A DNA stretch of 15,411 nucleotides from an uncultured Armatimonadota bacterium (GTDB lineage Bacteria > Armatimonadota > Armatimonadia > Armatimonadales > Armatimonadaceae), in the NCBI GenBank assembly GCA_903924445.1, contig CAIYBQ010000560.1, positions 1 to 15,411 on the forward strand. The letters are read 5' to 3'. Positions 1-7,079 of the stretch are shown here, piece by piece. The translations under genes were made by a program, and so were the position numbers. Within the stretch, counting starts at the first letter, position 1. Each line of letters begins with the position of its first letter. Under the pieces are notes generated by a model. It worked only from the letters and a program-made list of their open reading frames with translations. It was not told the origin of the DNA and did no database searches.

Positions 1-162
1 CTTGACCCGAACAATGAAGCGGATCGCGAACACATCGATAACCTTGAGTACGAAGTTACGGACATCCCAACCGCGTATCCAAGAATCGGTGAAAATCCGT
101 TGGCCCCAACGATTGATCCTGAAACCTTGCGCGAAACGGTTGATCAAGCATCAATCGCGTAA
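1..162 (+). CDS. C-terminal fragment of an unrecognised acidic protein (5' end outside window)
   Basis: The first reading frame is open from the window edge to a TAA at 160-162, giving 53 residues that begin LDPNNEADREHID and end DQASIA. The composition is acidic and proline-rich (many D/E, TAYPRIGENPLAPTIDPETL), as in a soluble protein's C-terminal tail, with no membrane segment or catalytic motif. The frame next to it reads as an unnatural basic peptide, which supports frame 1 as the coding one. The gene runs in the same direction as the alkyltransferase-like gene and probably overlaps its start by about 23 bases, suggesting one transcript. I do not recognise the family; the missing upstream part would decide it. 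Confidence 0.6.
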   Translation, partial: LDPNNEADREHIDNLEYEVTDIPTAYPRIGENPLAPTIDPETLRETVDQASIA

Positions 163-451
163 CGGACTAGCAAGTGACTGGCGGGAGATGGTCTACACCT
201 ATGTAGCCCAAATCCCGCCAGCGTCTGTTTGTACCTATGGTGAGATTGCTGATTATCTCGGGCTGACTGCCCGGATGGTCGGTTCTGCGATGCGTGACTG
301 TCCGCCGGAGCTGCCATGGCACCGAGTCGTAGCCAGTGGTGGCCGGATTGCCACAGCAAGGCGTTCACCAGAGCTTGCACAGCAACAGCTTCAGCTGCTA
401 GTAGACGAAGGTGTCGCTGTTAGAAACCTTCGGGTTGTTATGCCGGAGTGA
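140..451 (+). CDS. Alkyltransferase-like protein (ATL, MGMT homologue without the acceptor cysteine)
   Basis: The protein has the C-terminal DNA-binding domain of O6-alkylguanine-DNA alkyltransferases: VAQIPPASVCTYGEIADYLG, then the recognition-helix segment ARMVGSAMRD with the arginine finger (about R45), then PWHRV at about residues 59-63. In true MGMT/Ogt enzymes this motif is PCHRV. The Cys-to-Trp change is the hallmark of ATL proteins such as E. coli YbaZ, which bind O6-alkylguanine and hand it to nucleotide excision repair rather than repairing it. About 103 residues matches the family. The start is uncertain. TTG at 140 keeps the conserved residues before VAQIP (DWREMVY) but has no clear ribosome site. 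ATG at 188 would cut into the domain and has GGGAG too close to it. The frame is open further 5', but there it overlaps the preceding gene. It is followed 7 bases later by map. Confidence 0.87.
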   Translation: MIKHQSRNGLASDWREMVYTYVAQIPPASVCTYGEIADYLGLTARMVGSAMRDCPPELPWHRVVASGGRIATARRSPELAQQQLQLLVDEGVAVRNLRVVMPE

Positions 452-458
452 GTTGGAA

Positions 459-1292
459 ATGAGTCGAGATCGAATGGTGAAGTTTACTCTCAAAAGCACA
501 GAAGACCTTGCAAAAATGCGGGAAGCTGGCAAGGCCGTTGCTGCGGCACTCAAGGCAATGAAAGATGCTGCCCAGCCTGGGGTTAGCACACTCGACCTCG
601 ATGTGCTCGCTGGGGAAATCCTCGCTGGCTTTGGTGCAGTTTCGGCCCTCAAGAACTATCAACCACCTTTCTCAGACATCAGGTATCTGCACAACAGCTG
701 CATTTCCATCAATAATGAAGTACTGCACGGTGTTCCAAAGGCAGATCGATTTATTCGGGATGGGGATGTCGTCAAACTTGACATCGCCGCAACATTCGAT
801 GGCTGGTGTGCCGACTCCGCAATCACAACGATTGTTGGGACGCCGAAGAGCCCTAAAGCTGAGAAGCTCGTCTCCGTTACACGGGCATCGTTGTACAACG
901 CCATTCGTAAGGCCGTTTACGGCAACACAATGGGGGATGTTTCTCACGCGATCCAGTCCCACGTAGAAAAGAATGGTTTTGGCGTTGTCCGCGATCTGGT
1001 CGGACATGGAATTGGCCAGACGCCACATGAAGAAGGCCTCGATGTTCCTTGTTACGGGCGTGCGAAGCTAGGCCCAAAACTCGTCGTTGGGATGACATTC
1101 TGTATTGAGCCGATGGTCACTACAGGACGTGGAACGGTGGCTCACACCGGCGATGACCCCTGGACGATTATCTCGGCTGATCGTACGCTTGGGGCTCACT
1201 TTGAGCATACAGTGGCGATTCTTGAGGATGGTCCATTCATCATCACTGCTGCAGAACGTTCAGATGAACCAGCGGCCGCAACGGCAGACTGA
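459..1292 (+). CDS. map: Methionine aminopeptidase, type I
   Basis: This cytosolic metalloenzyme removes the initiator methionine from new proteins. All five metal ligands of the pita-bread fold can be placed: D108 (VVKLDIAA), D119 (WCADSA), H183 (VGHGIG), E217 (FCIEPMV) and E249 (GAHFEHTVAIL). The substrate-site histidines are H90 (NEVLHGVP) and H190 (TPHEEG). The length of 277 residues and the lack of a type II insert indicate type I; there is no N-terminal zinc-finger extension. ATG 459 is chosen because GGAG lies at 445-448, although ATG 474 (MVKFTLKS) is also possible. The frame is open to 411 but that part overlaps the preceding gene. The gene lies 7 bases after the alkyltransferase-like gene and not in the common secY-adk-map context. 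Its stop is 11 bases from the convergent photolyase stop. Confidence 0.96.
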   Translation: MSRDRMVKFTLKSTEDLAKMREAGKAVAAALKAMKDAAQPGVSTLDLDVLAGEILAGFGAVSALKNYQPPFSDIRYLHNSCISINNEVLHGVPKADRFIRDGDVVKLDIAATFDGWCADSAITTIVGTPKSPKAEKLVSVTRASLYNAIRKAVYGNTMGDVSHAIQSHVEKNGFGVVRDLVGHGIGQTPHEEGLDVPCYGRAKLGPKLVVGMTFCIEPMVTTGRGTVAHTGDDPWTIISADRTLGAHFEHTVAILEDGPFIITAAERSDEPAAATAD

Positions 1293-1303
1293 AAGCGGTT
1301 ATG

Positions 1304-2788
1304 TTAGAGCTGATTGGACTGTAAAAGCTTCTTAAGCATCGTTCGACGCTCAGCGATGGCAGCCCTGTCAGCTGGTGTTTTACCGCGCAGAGCTAGATAG
1401 TTTGTTGACAGCCGCGTCTTGGCGAGTGATGTGTTTTCGTGGCGCATCAAAAAGTCCCAATAGAGTGTCGTGAATGGGCAAGCGGTCTCGCCGCTAGATT
1501 CCTTTGGTTTATAGACGCAACCCTTGCAATAGTCACTCATACGGTCTATGTAAGCGCCACTGGCTGCATATGGTTTGGTAGCGGTTAAGCCGTTGTCGGC
1601 AGCCTGGCTCATCCCGATGACATTCGGAGTAACAACCCAGTCGTAGGCATCCAGAAATGCCGCCCAAAACCAGTCACGAATTTCAGTCGGATTTACACCA
1701 AGCAGGAGCGCAAAGTTGCCTTGCAGCATTAGACGGATGATGTGATGCGCATATCCAGTACGAAGCGTATCGGTTATGGTGATGTTCAGGCAGTTCATCC
1801 TCGTCCTACCAGTCCAATAAAAGTCCGGGAGAGGCTCTGTAGCACCGAGGGCATTCTGTTCATTCCATGAGTCTGACCCAAGCCATTCATAGAGATGAAA
1901 CATGTATTCACGCCATCCAAGGACTTGCCGAACAAATGCCTCGACAGATGCAAGCGGTGCCATATTAGCAGAATAGGCTTCCACTGCAGCATCGATACAC
2001 TCTGCTGGGGACAGGAGCGACAGATTCAAGGCTGGGGACAGGATACTGTGGAAGCCGTACATGTCCCGCGATGACATCGCATCTTCGTAGCGGCCAAAAT
2101 CAGCCAGGGCGTAGTGGACAAACCAGCGAAGACGCGCAAGTGCAGCATCACGGGTAACCGCTTCCGTAAAGTTATCTAGGTCGGCTGTCAGATTTGGGAT
2201 ATCTTTGACGATGCTGATGACATCCAGCGTTGTTTCGTCAGGCGCAAAGCTAGGTTGAAGGATCGCCTGATGATTCTTTGGAAATGGCTTTCGGTTTTCC
2301 TTATCGAAATTCCAGACATCACCCACTGGCTTTTCGCCATCCATCAGGTAGCCGGTTTGCTGTCTGACCATCCGGTAGTACTGCTCAAGGCGTGGCTGTT
2401 TACGGGATGACATCCACTCTGAAAAGGCACTTGGTGAGACAAACCAGTACGGGTCTGGTTCGAACGTTACACCCTGTGCAACAAGGAGTTCGCGAACACC
2501 TTGTTCGCGAGGCTCGATGCAAACGGTGGGCTGTCCGATCTCTGCTATACAGGTGACGATTGATGCTTGTACTTTGTAGAGAACTGAGTACCCTCGGGAT
2601 TCGAGTTCATCCCGGAAATGACGCATCGCACTCCATACGAGAGCTATCTTCTTGCGATGGTAAGGTTTTCTCTCTACGAGTGACCAGTCTTCCACCATAA
2701 GGACGGTGTCTTCAGTGGGATGAGTCCCAAGGGAAGAAATATAGTCCAAGGAGAGCTGATCCCCCAAAATCAGGACTGTTTTTGCCAC
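1304..2788 (-). CDS. phrB: Iron-sulfur (6-4) photolyase / bacterial cryptochrome (FeS-BCP, PhrB type)
   Basis: This 494-residue flavoprotein belongs to the deoxyribodipyrimidine photolyase-related family. Its characterised members (Agrobacterium PhrB) use light to repair (6-4) photoproducts and carry FAD, a lumazine antenna and a [4Fe-4S] cluster. The N-terminus (KTVLILGDQLS) is the antenna domain. The C-terminal half has the FAD region (SILSPALNLSLLSP, GWREYMFHLY), the paired histidines YAHHIIRLM near 348-349, and GMSQAADNGL. The four cluster cysteines are C333 (RMNCLN), C421, C424 (YCKGCVYKP) and C437 (TACPF). Their 88/3/13 spacing matches the spacing I recall for PhrB. The start is GTG with GGAAAG at 2793-2798. 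The first 19 bases overlap the end of the mannose synthase gene, so the two are probably translated from one message. Whether it repairs DNA or senses light cannot be read from sequence. Confidence 0.95.
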   Translation of the reverse strand: MAKTVLILGDQLSLDYISSLGTHPTEDTVLMVEDWSLVERKPYHRKKIALVWSAMRHFRDELESRGYSVLYKVQASIVTCIAEIGQPTVCIEPREQGVRELLVAQGVTFEPDPYWFVSPSAFSEWMSSRKQPRLEQYYRMVRQQTGYLMDGEKPVGDVWNFDKENRKPFPKNHQAILQPSFAPDETTLDVISIVKDIPNLTADLDNFTEAVTRDAALARLRWFVHYALADFGRYEDAMSSRDMYGFHSILSPALNLSLLSPAECIDAAVEAYSANMAPLASVEAFVRQVLGWREYMFHLYEWLGSDSWNEQNALGATEPLPDFYWTGRTRMNCLNITITDTLRTGYAHHIIRLMLQGNFALLLGVNPTEIRDWFWAAFLDAYDWVVTPNVIGMSQAADNGLTATKPYAASGAYIDRMSDYCKGCVYKPKESSGETACPFTTLYWDFLMRHENTSLAKTRLSTNYLALRGKTPADRAAIAERRTMLKKLLQSNQL

Positions 2789-3498
2789 TGTTCTTTCCGG
2801 GTAAATCTAAGTCGCCAGACCATTAGCATTGCCTCAACGACGATTTTCTTGCTCATCTTCGACACGCCATCCACGCGGTCAGCAAAGATAATCGGGACTT
2901 CTTGAATGTTCAGGCCAAGACACGCAACCCGGTAAGTCATTTCTACCTGAAAGGAATATCCATTTGAACGTATTGTCGAGAGGTTGACGGCACGTAGTGT
3001 CGATGCTTTCCAAGCCTTGAAGCCACCTGTGACATCACGAATTGGGATGCCAAGAATAGTGCGAGCATATAGACTGCCGCCTCTGGAAAGTAGCTGTCGA
3101 CCAATACCCCAATTTACGGTGCCACCATCCGTGACGTAGCGACTACCTAGCACCAAGTCAGAAGATTGAAGGGCATCCACAAGGCGAGGGACATCCGAAG
3201 GGTTATGGCTTAGGTCACCATCCATTTGCACCAAGACATCGTAATCTCGCGCGAGACCCCACTCGAAGCCAGCGACATAGGCGCGTCCTAGGCCATCCTT
3301 TTCACGCCGGTGCAGAACGTGAATCGCTGTGTCGGATGCGGCCAAGCGGTCTGCGAGCTCACCAGTGCCATCAGGGGATGTGTCGTCTACGATTAGCAGG
3401 TGCGCCATCGGCGCTTCTTTGAGAACGCGTTCGACAATCACAGGGAGGTTTGCTACTTCATTATATGTGGGAATGACAATAAGGACAGACACACGCAC
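2770..3498 (-). CDS. Polyprenol (dolichol)-phosphate mannose synthase-like GT2 glycosyltransferase
   Basis: This 242-residue GT-A fold enzyme of family GT2 (DPM1/Ppm1 type) is expected to transfer mannose from GDP-mannose to a polyprenyl phosphate on the cytoplasmic face of the membrane, supplying mannose for lipoglycans or protein mannosylation. The nucleotide-sugar site is visible: VVIPTYNE-like start (VIPTYNEVANL, residues 8-18), VDDTSPDGTG (37-46) and the metal-binding DGD at 93-95 (VQMDGDLSHNP). GSRYVTDGG, TGGFKAWK and SNGYSFQVEM are typical DPM1 motifs. It lacks C-terminal membrane helices and the N-acyltransferase fusion found in some mycobacterial Ppm1 proteins, so it is the short soluble class. 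The start is GTG at 3498 with AAGGTGAT just upstream. It is divergent from metF and overlaps phrB by 19 bases. Glucosyl specificity cannot be excluded. Confidence 0.9.
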   Translation of the reverse strand: MRVSVLIVIPTYNEVANLPVIVERVLKEAPMAHLLIVDDTSPDGTGELADRLAASDTAIHVLHRREKDGLGRAYVAGFEWGLARDYDVLVQMDGDLSHNPSDVPRLVDALQSSDLVLGSRYVTDGGTVNWGIGRQLLSRGGSLYARTILGIPIRDVTGGFKAWKASTLRAVNLSTIRSNGYSFQVEMTYRVACLGLNIQEVPIIFADRVDGVSKMSKKIVVEAMLMVWRLRFTRKEQWQKQS

Positions 3499-3549
3499 AG
3501 GGTATCACCTTGCTTGTAGATGTCGGTGGTACGATATGGGAGTATGTCG
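3499..3549. promoter_or_regulatory. Divergent intergenic region between mannose synthase and metF
   Basis: Only 51 bases separate the two divergent starts, so promoters for both transcripts must lie here or inside the neighbouring coding sequences. The ribosome site for the - strand gene (AAGGTGAT, complement of 3504-3511) and that for metF (GGGAG, 3538-3542) are visible. A TTGCTT...TACGAT pair on the + strand has a spacer of only 14 bases, too short to call as a promoter. Confidence 0.35.
3538..3542 (+). promoter_or_regulatory. Ribosome binding site deciding the metF start
   Basis: GGGAG lies 7 bases before ATG 3550 but only one base before the in-frame ATG 3544, which makes 3550 the better start for metF. 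The first possible ATG in this frame (3520) lies before this site. Confidence 0.6.
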
Positions 3550-4407
3550 ATGCGTATAGTTAATGCCTTTTCCAGTAGCAAACCAACGGTTAGCTTTGAG
3601 TTCTTTCCTCCAAAAACCGATGATGGCGAGACACTCCTTTGGCAGGCGATTAAGCGCCTTCAAGATCTTCAGCCCGACTTCGTATCGATAACACGTACAG
3701 GGGAAGGTACATCCGCAACCCTGCGCCTCACAACGCGAATTCAGTCTGAGCTTGGCATTAGGTCGATGTCGCATTTGACATGCGTCCACCACACAGAGTC
3801 TGAGATGGCTGAGCATCTAGACACGCTGTGGGCCCAAGGCATTGAGAATGTTCTGGCGCTTCGTGGTGATCTGGAACCCGGACAGAGTGTCCCCGGCGGC
3901 AAATTTCAATACGCAACAGACCTTGTTAGCTTCGCTGCGAATCGCCATCCGTTTTGTATTGGTGTTGCGGGTTACCCAGAGGGGCATCCACAGTGCCTCA
4001 ACATCACCCGTGATATCGAGCATCTGAAGGCTAAACTCGATGCAGGGGCATCGTACATTATCACGCAGCTGTTTTTCGACAATGATGACTTATTCCGATG
4101 GCGCGACATGCTCTTGAAACACGGCATCGATGTTCCAATCGTGGCTGGAATAATGCCAATCACCAATGTGTCACAGATCAAGCGCTTTGTAACGCGCTGC
4201 GGTGCAAAGATCGCACATCCGCTGTTAGTCCGTTTAGAAGCAGCTGAAGCCAATCCTGAAGAGGTTATCCGGATTGGGCAGGAACATGCACTGGCGCAGG
4301 TCCAGGGGCTTGTTGCAGGCGGTATCTCAGGTCTACACTTCTACACACTCAATAAGAGCAAAGCGACCGCCGATGTCGTTCGTGCATGGAAAGCAACGGC
4401 ACACTAA
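3550..4407 (+). CDS. metF: 5,10-methylenetetrahydrofolate reductase
   Basis: This flavoprotein reduces 5,10-methylene-THF to 5-methyl-THF, the methyl donor for methionine synthesis. The TIM-barrel signatures are present in order: SFEFFPPKT (15-23, with the catalytic Glu17), FVSITRTGEG, THLTC-like SHLTCVH (74-80), ENVLALRGDLEPG (99-111, Asp107 near the FAD), GVAGYPEGHP, and FDNDDLFRWRD. IITQLFFDND and PIVAGIMPITN are also typical. At 285 residues it has the bacterial length, without the C-terminal regulatory domain of eukaryotic enzymes. The start at ATG 3550 follows from the GGGAG placement. The gene stands alone on the + strand between two leftward operons and ends 36 bases before pstB. Confidence 0.96.
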   Translation: MRIVNAFSSSKPTVSFEFFPPKTDDGETLLWQAIKRLQDLQPDFVSITRTGEGTSATLRLTTRIQSELGIRSMSHLTCVHHTESEMAEHLDTLWAQGIENVLALRGDLEPGQSVPGGKFQYATDLVSFAANRHPFCIGVAGYPEGHPQCLNITRDIEHLKAKLDAGASYIITQLFFDNDDLFRWRDMLLKHGIDVPIVAGIMPITNVSQIKRFVTRCGAKIAHPLLVRLEAAEANPEEVIRIGQEHALAQVQGLVAGGISGLHFYTLNKSKATADVVRAWKATAH

Positions 4408-4420
4408 AGTGTTCGTGGCG

Positions 4421-4444
4421 ATCCAACCAGGAGAATGGTTGGAT
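4421..4444. terminator. Perfect hairpin between convergent metF and pstB (possible bidirectional terminator)
   Basis: ATCCAACCA (4421-4429), a six-base loop GGAGAA, and TGGTTGGAT (4436-4444) form a perfect 9-bp stem filling the 36-base gap between two converging genes. The position fits a terminator serving both sides. Neither side has a clear run of T after the stem, so factor-independent termination is not certain; RNA 3'-end protection is an alternative. Confidence 0.5.
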
Positions 4445-5205
4445 TAGCCAAACCGTCCGTTGATGTAGTCATCTGTTTCTTTACGCGCTGGGGTGCCAAA
4501 TACAGTCTCCGACGAACCAAACTCGACGAGCTCACCTCGAAGGAAGAAGCCAGTCATATCTGAAATGCGCTTAGCTTGTTGCAGGTTATGCGTCACGATG
4601 ATGACTGTGTACTCATTTTTCAATCGTGTGATGAGCTCTTCGATCCGATGTGTGCTGTTAGGGTCCAGAGCACTACACGGTTCATCCATTAGGATGACAT
4701 CCGGTGAGACAGAAAGTGTCCGTGCAATACAGAGACGCTGTTGCTGGCCGCCAGACAAAGCCATCGCAGATGACTTTAACTTGTCCTTTACTTCATCCCA
4801 GAGAGCAGCATCGATGAGGCACTTTTCGACGAGCTCATCAAGTGCACGTCCGCGGGCCAGCTGGTGAGTTCTTGGACCAAATGCAACATTGTCGTAAATA
4901 GACATCGGGAAGGGAACTGGCTTCTGGAAGACCATCCCGACAGTACGGCGCAGGGCCTCGACGGACACGGAGCGGTCACGGATGTCCTGACCGCTGAGCT
5001 CGATCTTACCCGTCATTTTGGAACCATCAATACGGTCATTCATACGGTTTAGGCACCGCAGGAATGTAGACTTTCCACATCCTGAAGGACCAATAAAGGC
5101 CGTTACAGCATGTTGTGGAATGGTCATGTTGATGTCAAACAGCGCTTGGTTACTTCCGTACCAAAACGAGACATTCTGGACTGTGACGCATGGAGTCGTT
5201 TGCAT
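4444..5205 (-). CDS. pstB: Phosphate ABC transporter, ATP-binding protein
   Basis: This cytoplasmic ATPase energises PstCA for high-affinity phosphate uptake. ABC motifs are complete in 253 residues: Walker A GPSGCGKST (39-47), Q-loop MVFQKPVPFPMSI (Q94), signature LSGGQQQRLCIART (150-163), Walker B ILMDEP (171-176), D-loop SALDP, and the switch H206 (IVTHN). QKPVPFPMSIYDNVAFG and the tail DDYINGRFG are PstB-specific. The start ATG lies 3 bases after the pstA stop. No obvious ribosome site precedes it, so it is probably coupled to pstA. It is the last gene of the pst run in this window; the usual downstream phoU is absent, because metF converges from the other side. Confidence 0.97.
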   Translation of the reverse strand: MQTTPCVTVQNVSFWYGSNQALFDINMTIPQHAVTAFIGPSGCGKSTFLRCLNRMNDRIDGSKMTGKIELSGQDIRDRSVSVEALRRTVGMVFQKPVPFPMSIYDNVAFGPRTHQLARGRALDELVEKCLIDAALWDEVKDKLKSSAMALSGGQQQRLCIARTLSVSPDVILMDEPCSALDPNSTHRIEELITRLKNEYTVIIVTHNLQQAKRISDMTGFFLRGELVEFGSSETVFGTPARKETDDYINGRFG

Positions 5206-5208
5206 GGA

Positions 5209-6078
5209 TTAGGAACGCTTTCCAGCACGTGTAAGGAACCGTGCAAGGATACTTAGGATCAGAACGATGAGAATGAGTGTCAAGGCTGTCGACCAAGCCA
5301 TCGCATTCTGAACTGGATCCGACGATGTTGCATATTTGTAAAGTCGCAGCGGCAGTGCATCCACTGGGCCAGTTATCGGGCCGAGGAATTCGTTGCCAAG
5401 CACAGTGAAGAGTAGTGGAGCAGTTTCACCGGCGACGCGTGCCAGTGCGAGCATGATGCCAGTAACAATCCCATTACGCGCTGATGGGAGGACAACAAAT
5501 AGCATCGTACGCCAGCGCGGCGTGCCAAGCGCAAGGGATGCATCCCAGAGTGACTGCGGGACGAGGTGCAACATTTCGTCAGTAGTGCGCATCACCAGTG
5601 GAATCATCATGATTCCCAGTGCAGCTCCGCCTGCGATTCCAGAATAGCCTTGCCCGGGATGTTTTTGCGCATACGGAAGAATCCATATCGCATAGATAAA
5701 GAGCCCAATCACAATACTAGGAATGCCGTTTAGAACATCCGTCAGGAATCTGACGATTTGGCATAACTTTCCATTGGCTTCGGCTTGATAGATGCCGCTA
5801 AGAATACCAATCGGGATCGATATGCCGAGGGCAATGCCCAAAATGCTTACGCTTCCGAGAATACTGTGTTTGATTCCACCAAGCGCTGGATTGACATTGT
5901 CAGGCAATCGGGTGAAGAAACTCGGCTTGAAGTAGGTGATTCCCTGGCGGAAGAGAAACCACAGTACGTATCCGAGAACCGCAATCGCAATAACTGCACA
6001 GATTCCACAGAGAGCCTGAAAGAGTGCGTTGAGCACGCGTCGTTGGAAGAGAACGGGTGTTGATGCGAGTGATGTCAT
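5209..6078 (-). CDS. pstA: Phosphate ABC transporter permease PstA
   Basis: One half of the membrane channel for phosphate, partnered with PstC. The 289-residue protein has an N-terminal helix (about residues 22-45, CGICAVIAIAVLGYVLWFL) and several further hydrophobic segments (ILGSVSILGIALGISIPIG, IVIGLFIYAIWILPY, LTLILIVLILSILARF). The permease loop that contacts the ATPase reads SLWDASLALGTPRWRTM, and ALARVAGETAPLLFTVLGN is the PstA version of the conserved helix. ATG overlaps the pstC stop as ATGA (4 bases), a sign of translational coupling. Confidence 0.96.
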   Translation of the reverse strand: MTSLASTPVLFQRRVLNALFQALCGICAVIAIAVLGYVLWFLFRQGITYFKPSFFTRLPDNVNPALGGIKHSILGSVSILGIALGISIPIGILSGIYQAEANGKLCQIVRFLTDVLNGIPSIVIGLFIYAIWILPYAQKHPGQGYSGIAGGAALGIMMIPLVMRTTDEMLHLVPQSLWDASLALGTPRWRTMLFVVLPSARNGIVTGIMLALARVAGETAPLLFTVLGNEFLGPITGPVDALPLRLYKYATSSDPVQNAMAWSTALTLILIVLILSILARFLTRAGKRS

Positions 6079-7076
6079 GCAGCAATCCTCCGCGCGGCAA
6101 GTCTTACGAGTGACCTGGCGAAGAAGTTGATCAGCATTGATGTTACGAACAAGACCAAGCCAAGTTCAATAAGGGCTGCTGTTGCGATTCCCGGCGTCGC
6201 TTCTGTGAATTTATTCGCCATAGCCGATGCAATCGTATAACCCGGGTCAAACAGCGCAACCGAGCGGCCATCTGGTGTGTTGGGTGTCATGTTACCGATG
6301 ACCATTGTGACTGCCATCGTTTCCCCAAATGCGCGTCCAAAGCCAAGCATCACCGCACCGATGAGTCCAGGGGCAGCACTTGGGAGAACAACCTTTAGAA
6401 TGGTCTCTGCTTGTGTCGTCCCAAGACCTGCAGCTGCATCGCGTTGCATTGTTGGAATGGCCAGCAGAATATCCCGGCAAATGGCCGTGATAAACGGAGT
6501 GATCATGATCGCGAGGAGCAAGCCGGCAGCAAGCATGCTTGGTCCGTAGCCAGCACCGGTCAGGAGAGATTTCAGGATTGGGGTCTTGCCAATCGTCGAC
6601 GATGCCAGCGCAGGCGTCATGACTTTGTCGCGAAGCAGTGGAATCAGGACGAAGATGCCCCAGAGGCCGTAGACGACGGAAGGGATAGCGGCCAATAACT
6701 CAATCAAAAAGGTAATCGGAAGTCGTATCCATTTTGGCGCAAGCTCAGCAAGAAAGATAGCGCTACATATGGATATCGGAACACTGACCAAAATGGCGAT
6801 GCCACTTGAATAGAGCGTGCCTGAAAGAAATGCGGCACTGCCGTACTTACCAGTGGCATCATCCCACTCATGGCCAGTCACAAACCCCGGACCCAATGCT
6901 TTAATTGCTGGCATTGATTGCCAGAGCAAGGCGCAGCCGATAGCCAGAACCAAGGTCATCAGGGCCAACGACATCGTCGTAATGGCCCCGATGTAGACAG
7001 AATCAATCCACTTTCGGTTTGTGCCCGAAGTTAGGCTACCTGAAACGGATTGTGAGCGATCATCGATGGTAGGCAA
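6075..7076 (-). CDS. pstC: Phosphate ABC transporter permease PstC
   Basis: The second channel subunit, 333 residues. After a hydrophilic N-terminus of about 25 residues comes the first membrane helix (IGAITTMSLALMTLVLAIGC, about 29-48), a periplasmic/extracellular section with GHEWDDATGKYGSAAFLSGTL, and further helices (IAILVSVPISICSAIFLAEL, FLIELLAAIPSVVYGLWGIFV). The ATPase-contact loop is MQRDAAAGLGTTQAETI, and GFGRAFGETMAVTMVIGN is the PstC signature. The start is a TTG 3 bases after the pstS stop; the next in-frame ATG lies inside helix 1, so TTG is the only reasonable choice. The only ribosome-site-like sequence is a weak GGGA, so translation probably depends on pstS. Confidence 0.95.
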   Translation of the reverse strand: MPTIDDRSQSVSGSLTSGTNRKWIDSVYIGAITTMSLALMTLVLAIGCALLWQSMPAIKALGPGFVTGHEWDDATGKYGSAAFLSGTLYSSGIAILVSVPISICSAIFLAELAPKWIRLPITFLIELLAAIPSVVYGLWGIFVLIPLLRDKVMTPALASSTIGKTPILKSLLTGAGYGPSMLAAGLLLAIMITPFITAICRDILLAIPTMQRDAAAGLGTTQAETILKVVLPSAAPGLIGAVMLGFGRAFGETMAVTMVIGNMTPNTPDGRSVALFDPGYTIASAMANKFTEATPGIATAALIELGLVLFVTSMLINFFARSLVRLAARRIAA

Positions 7077-7079
7077 GAC

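Noticed and set aside
2..187. N-terminal extension of the alkyltransferase-like gene back to position 2
   Set aside because: The extra residues are basic and low in family similarity, and the stretch coincides with a better frame-1 coding tail ending at 162.
672..1028. 118-codon - strand frame opposite map
   Set aside because: Map is fully supported on the + strand, and the antisense frame has no domain or ribosome site.
5785..6063. Acidic 92-codon + strand frame opposite pstA
   Set aside because: Its hydrophilic repeats come from the complement of membrane-helix codons; pstA is unambiguous on the other strand.
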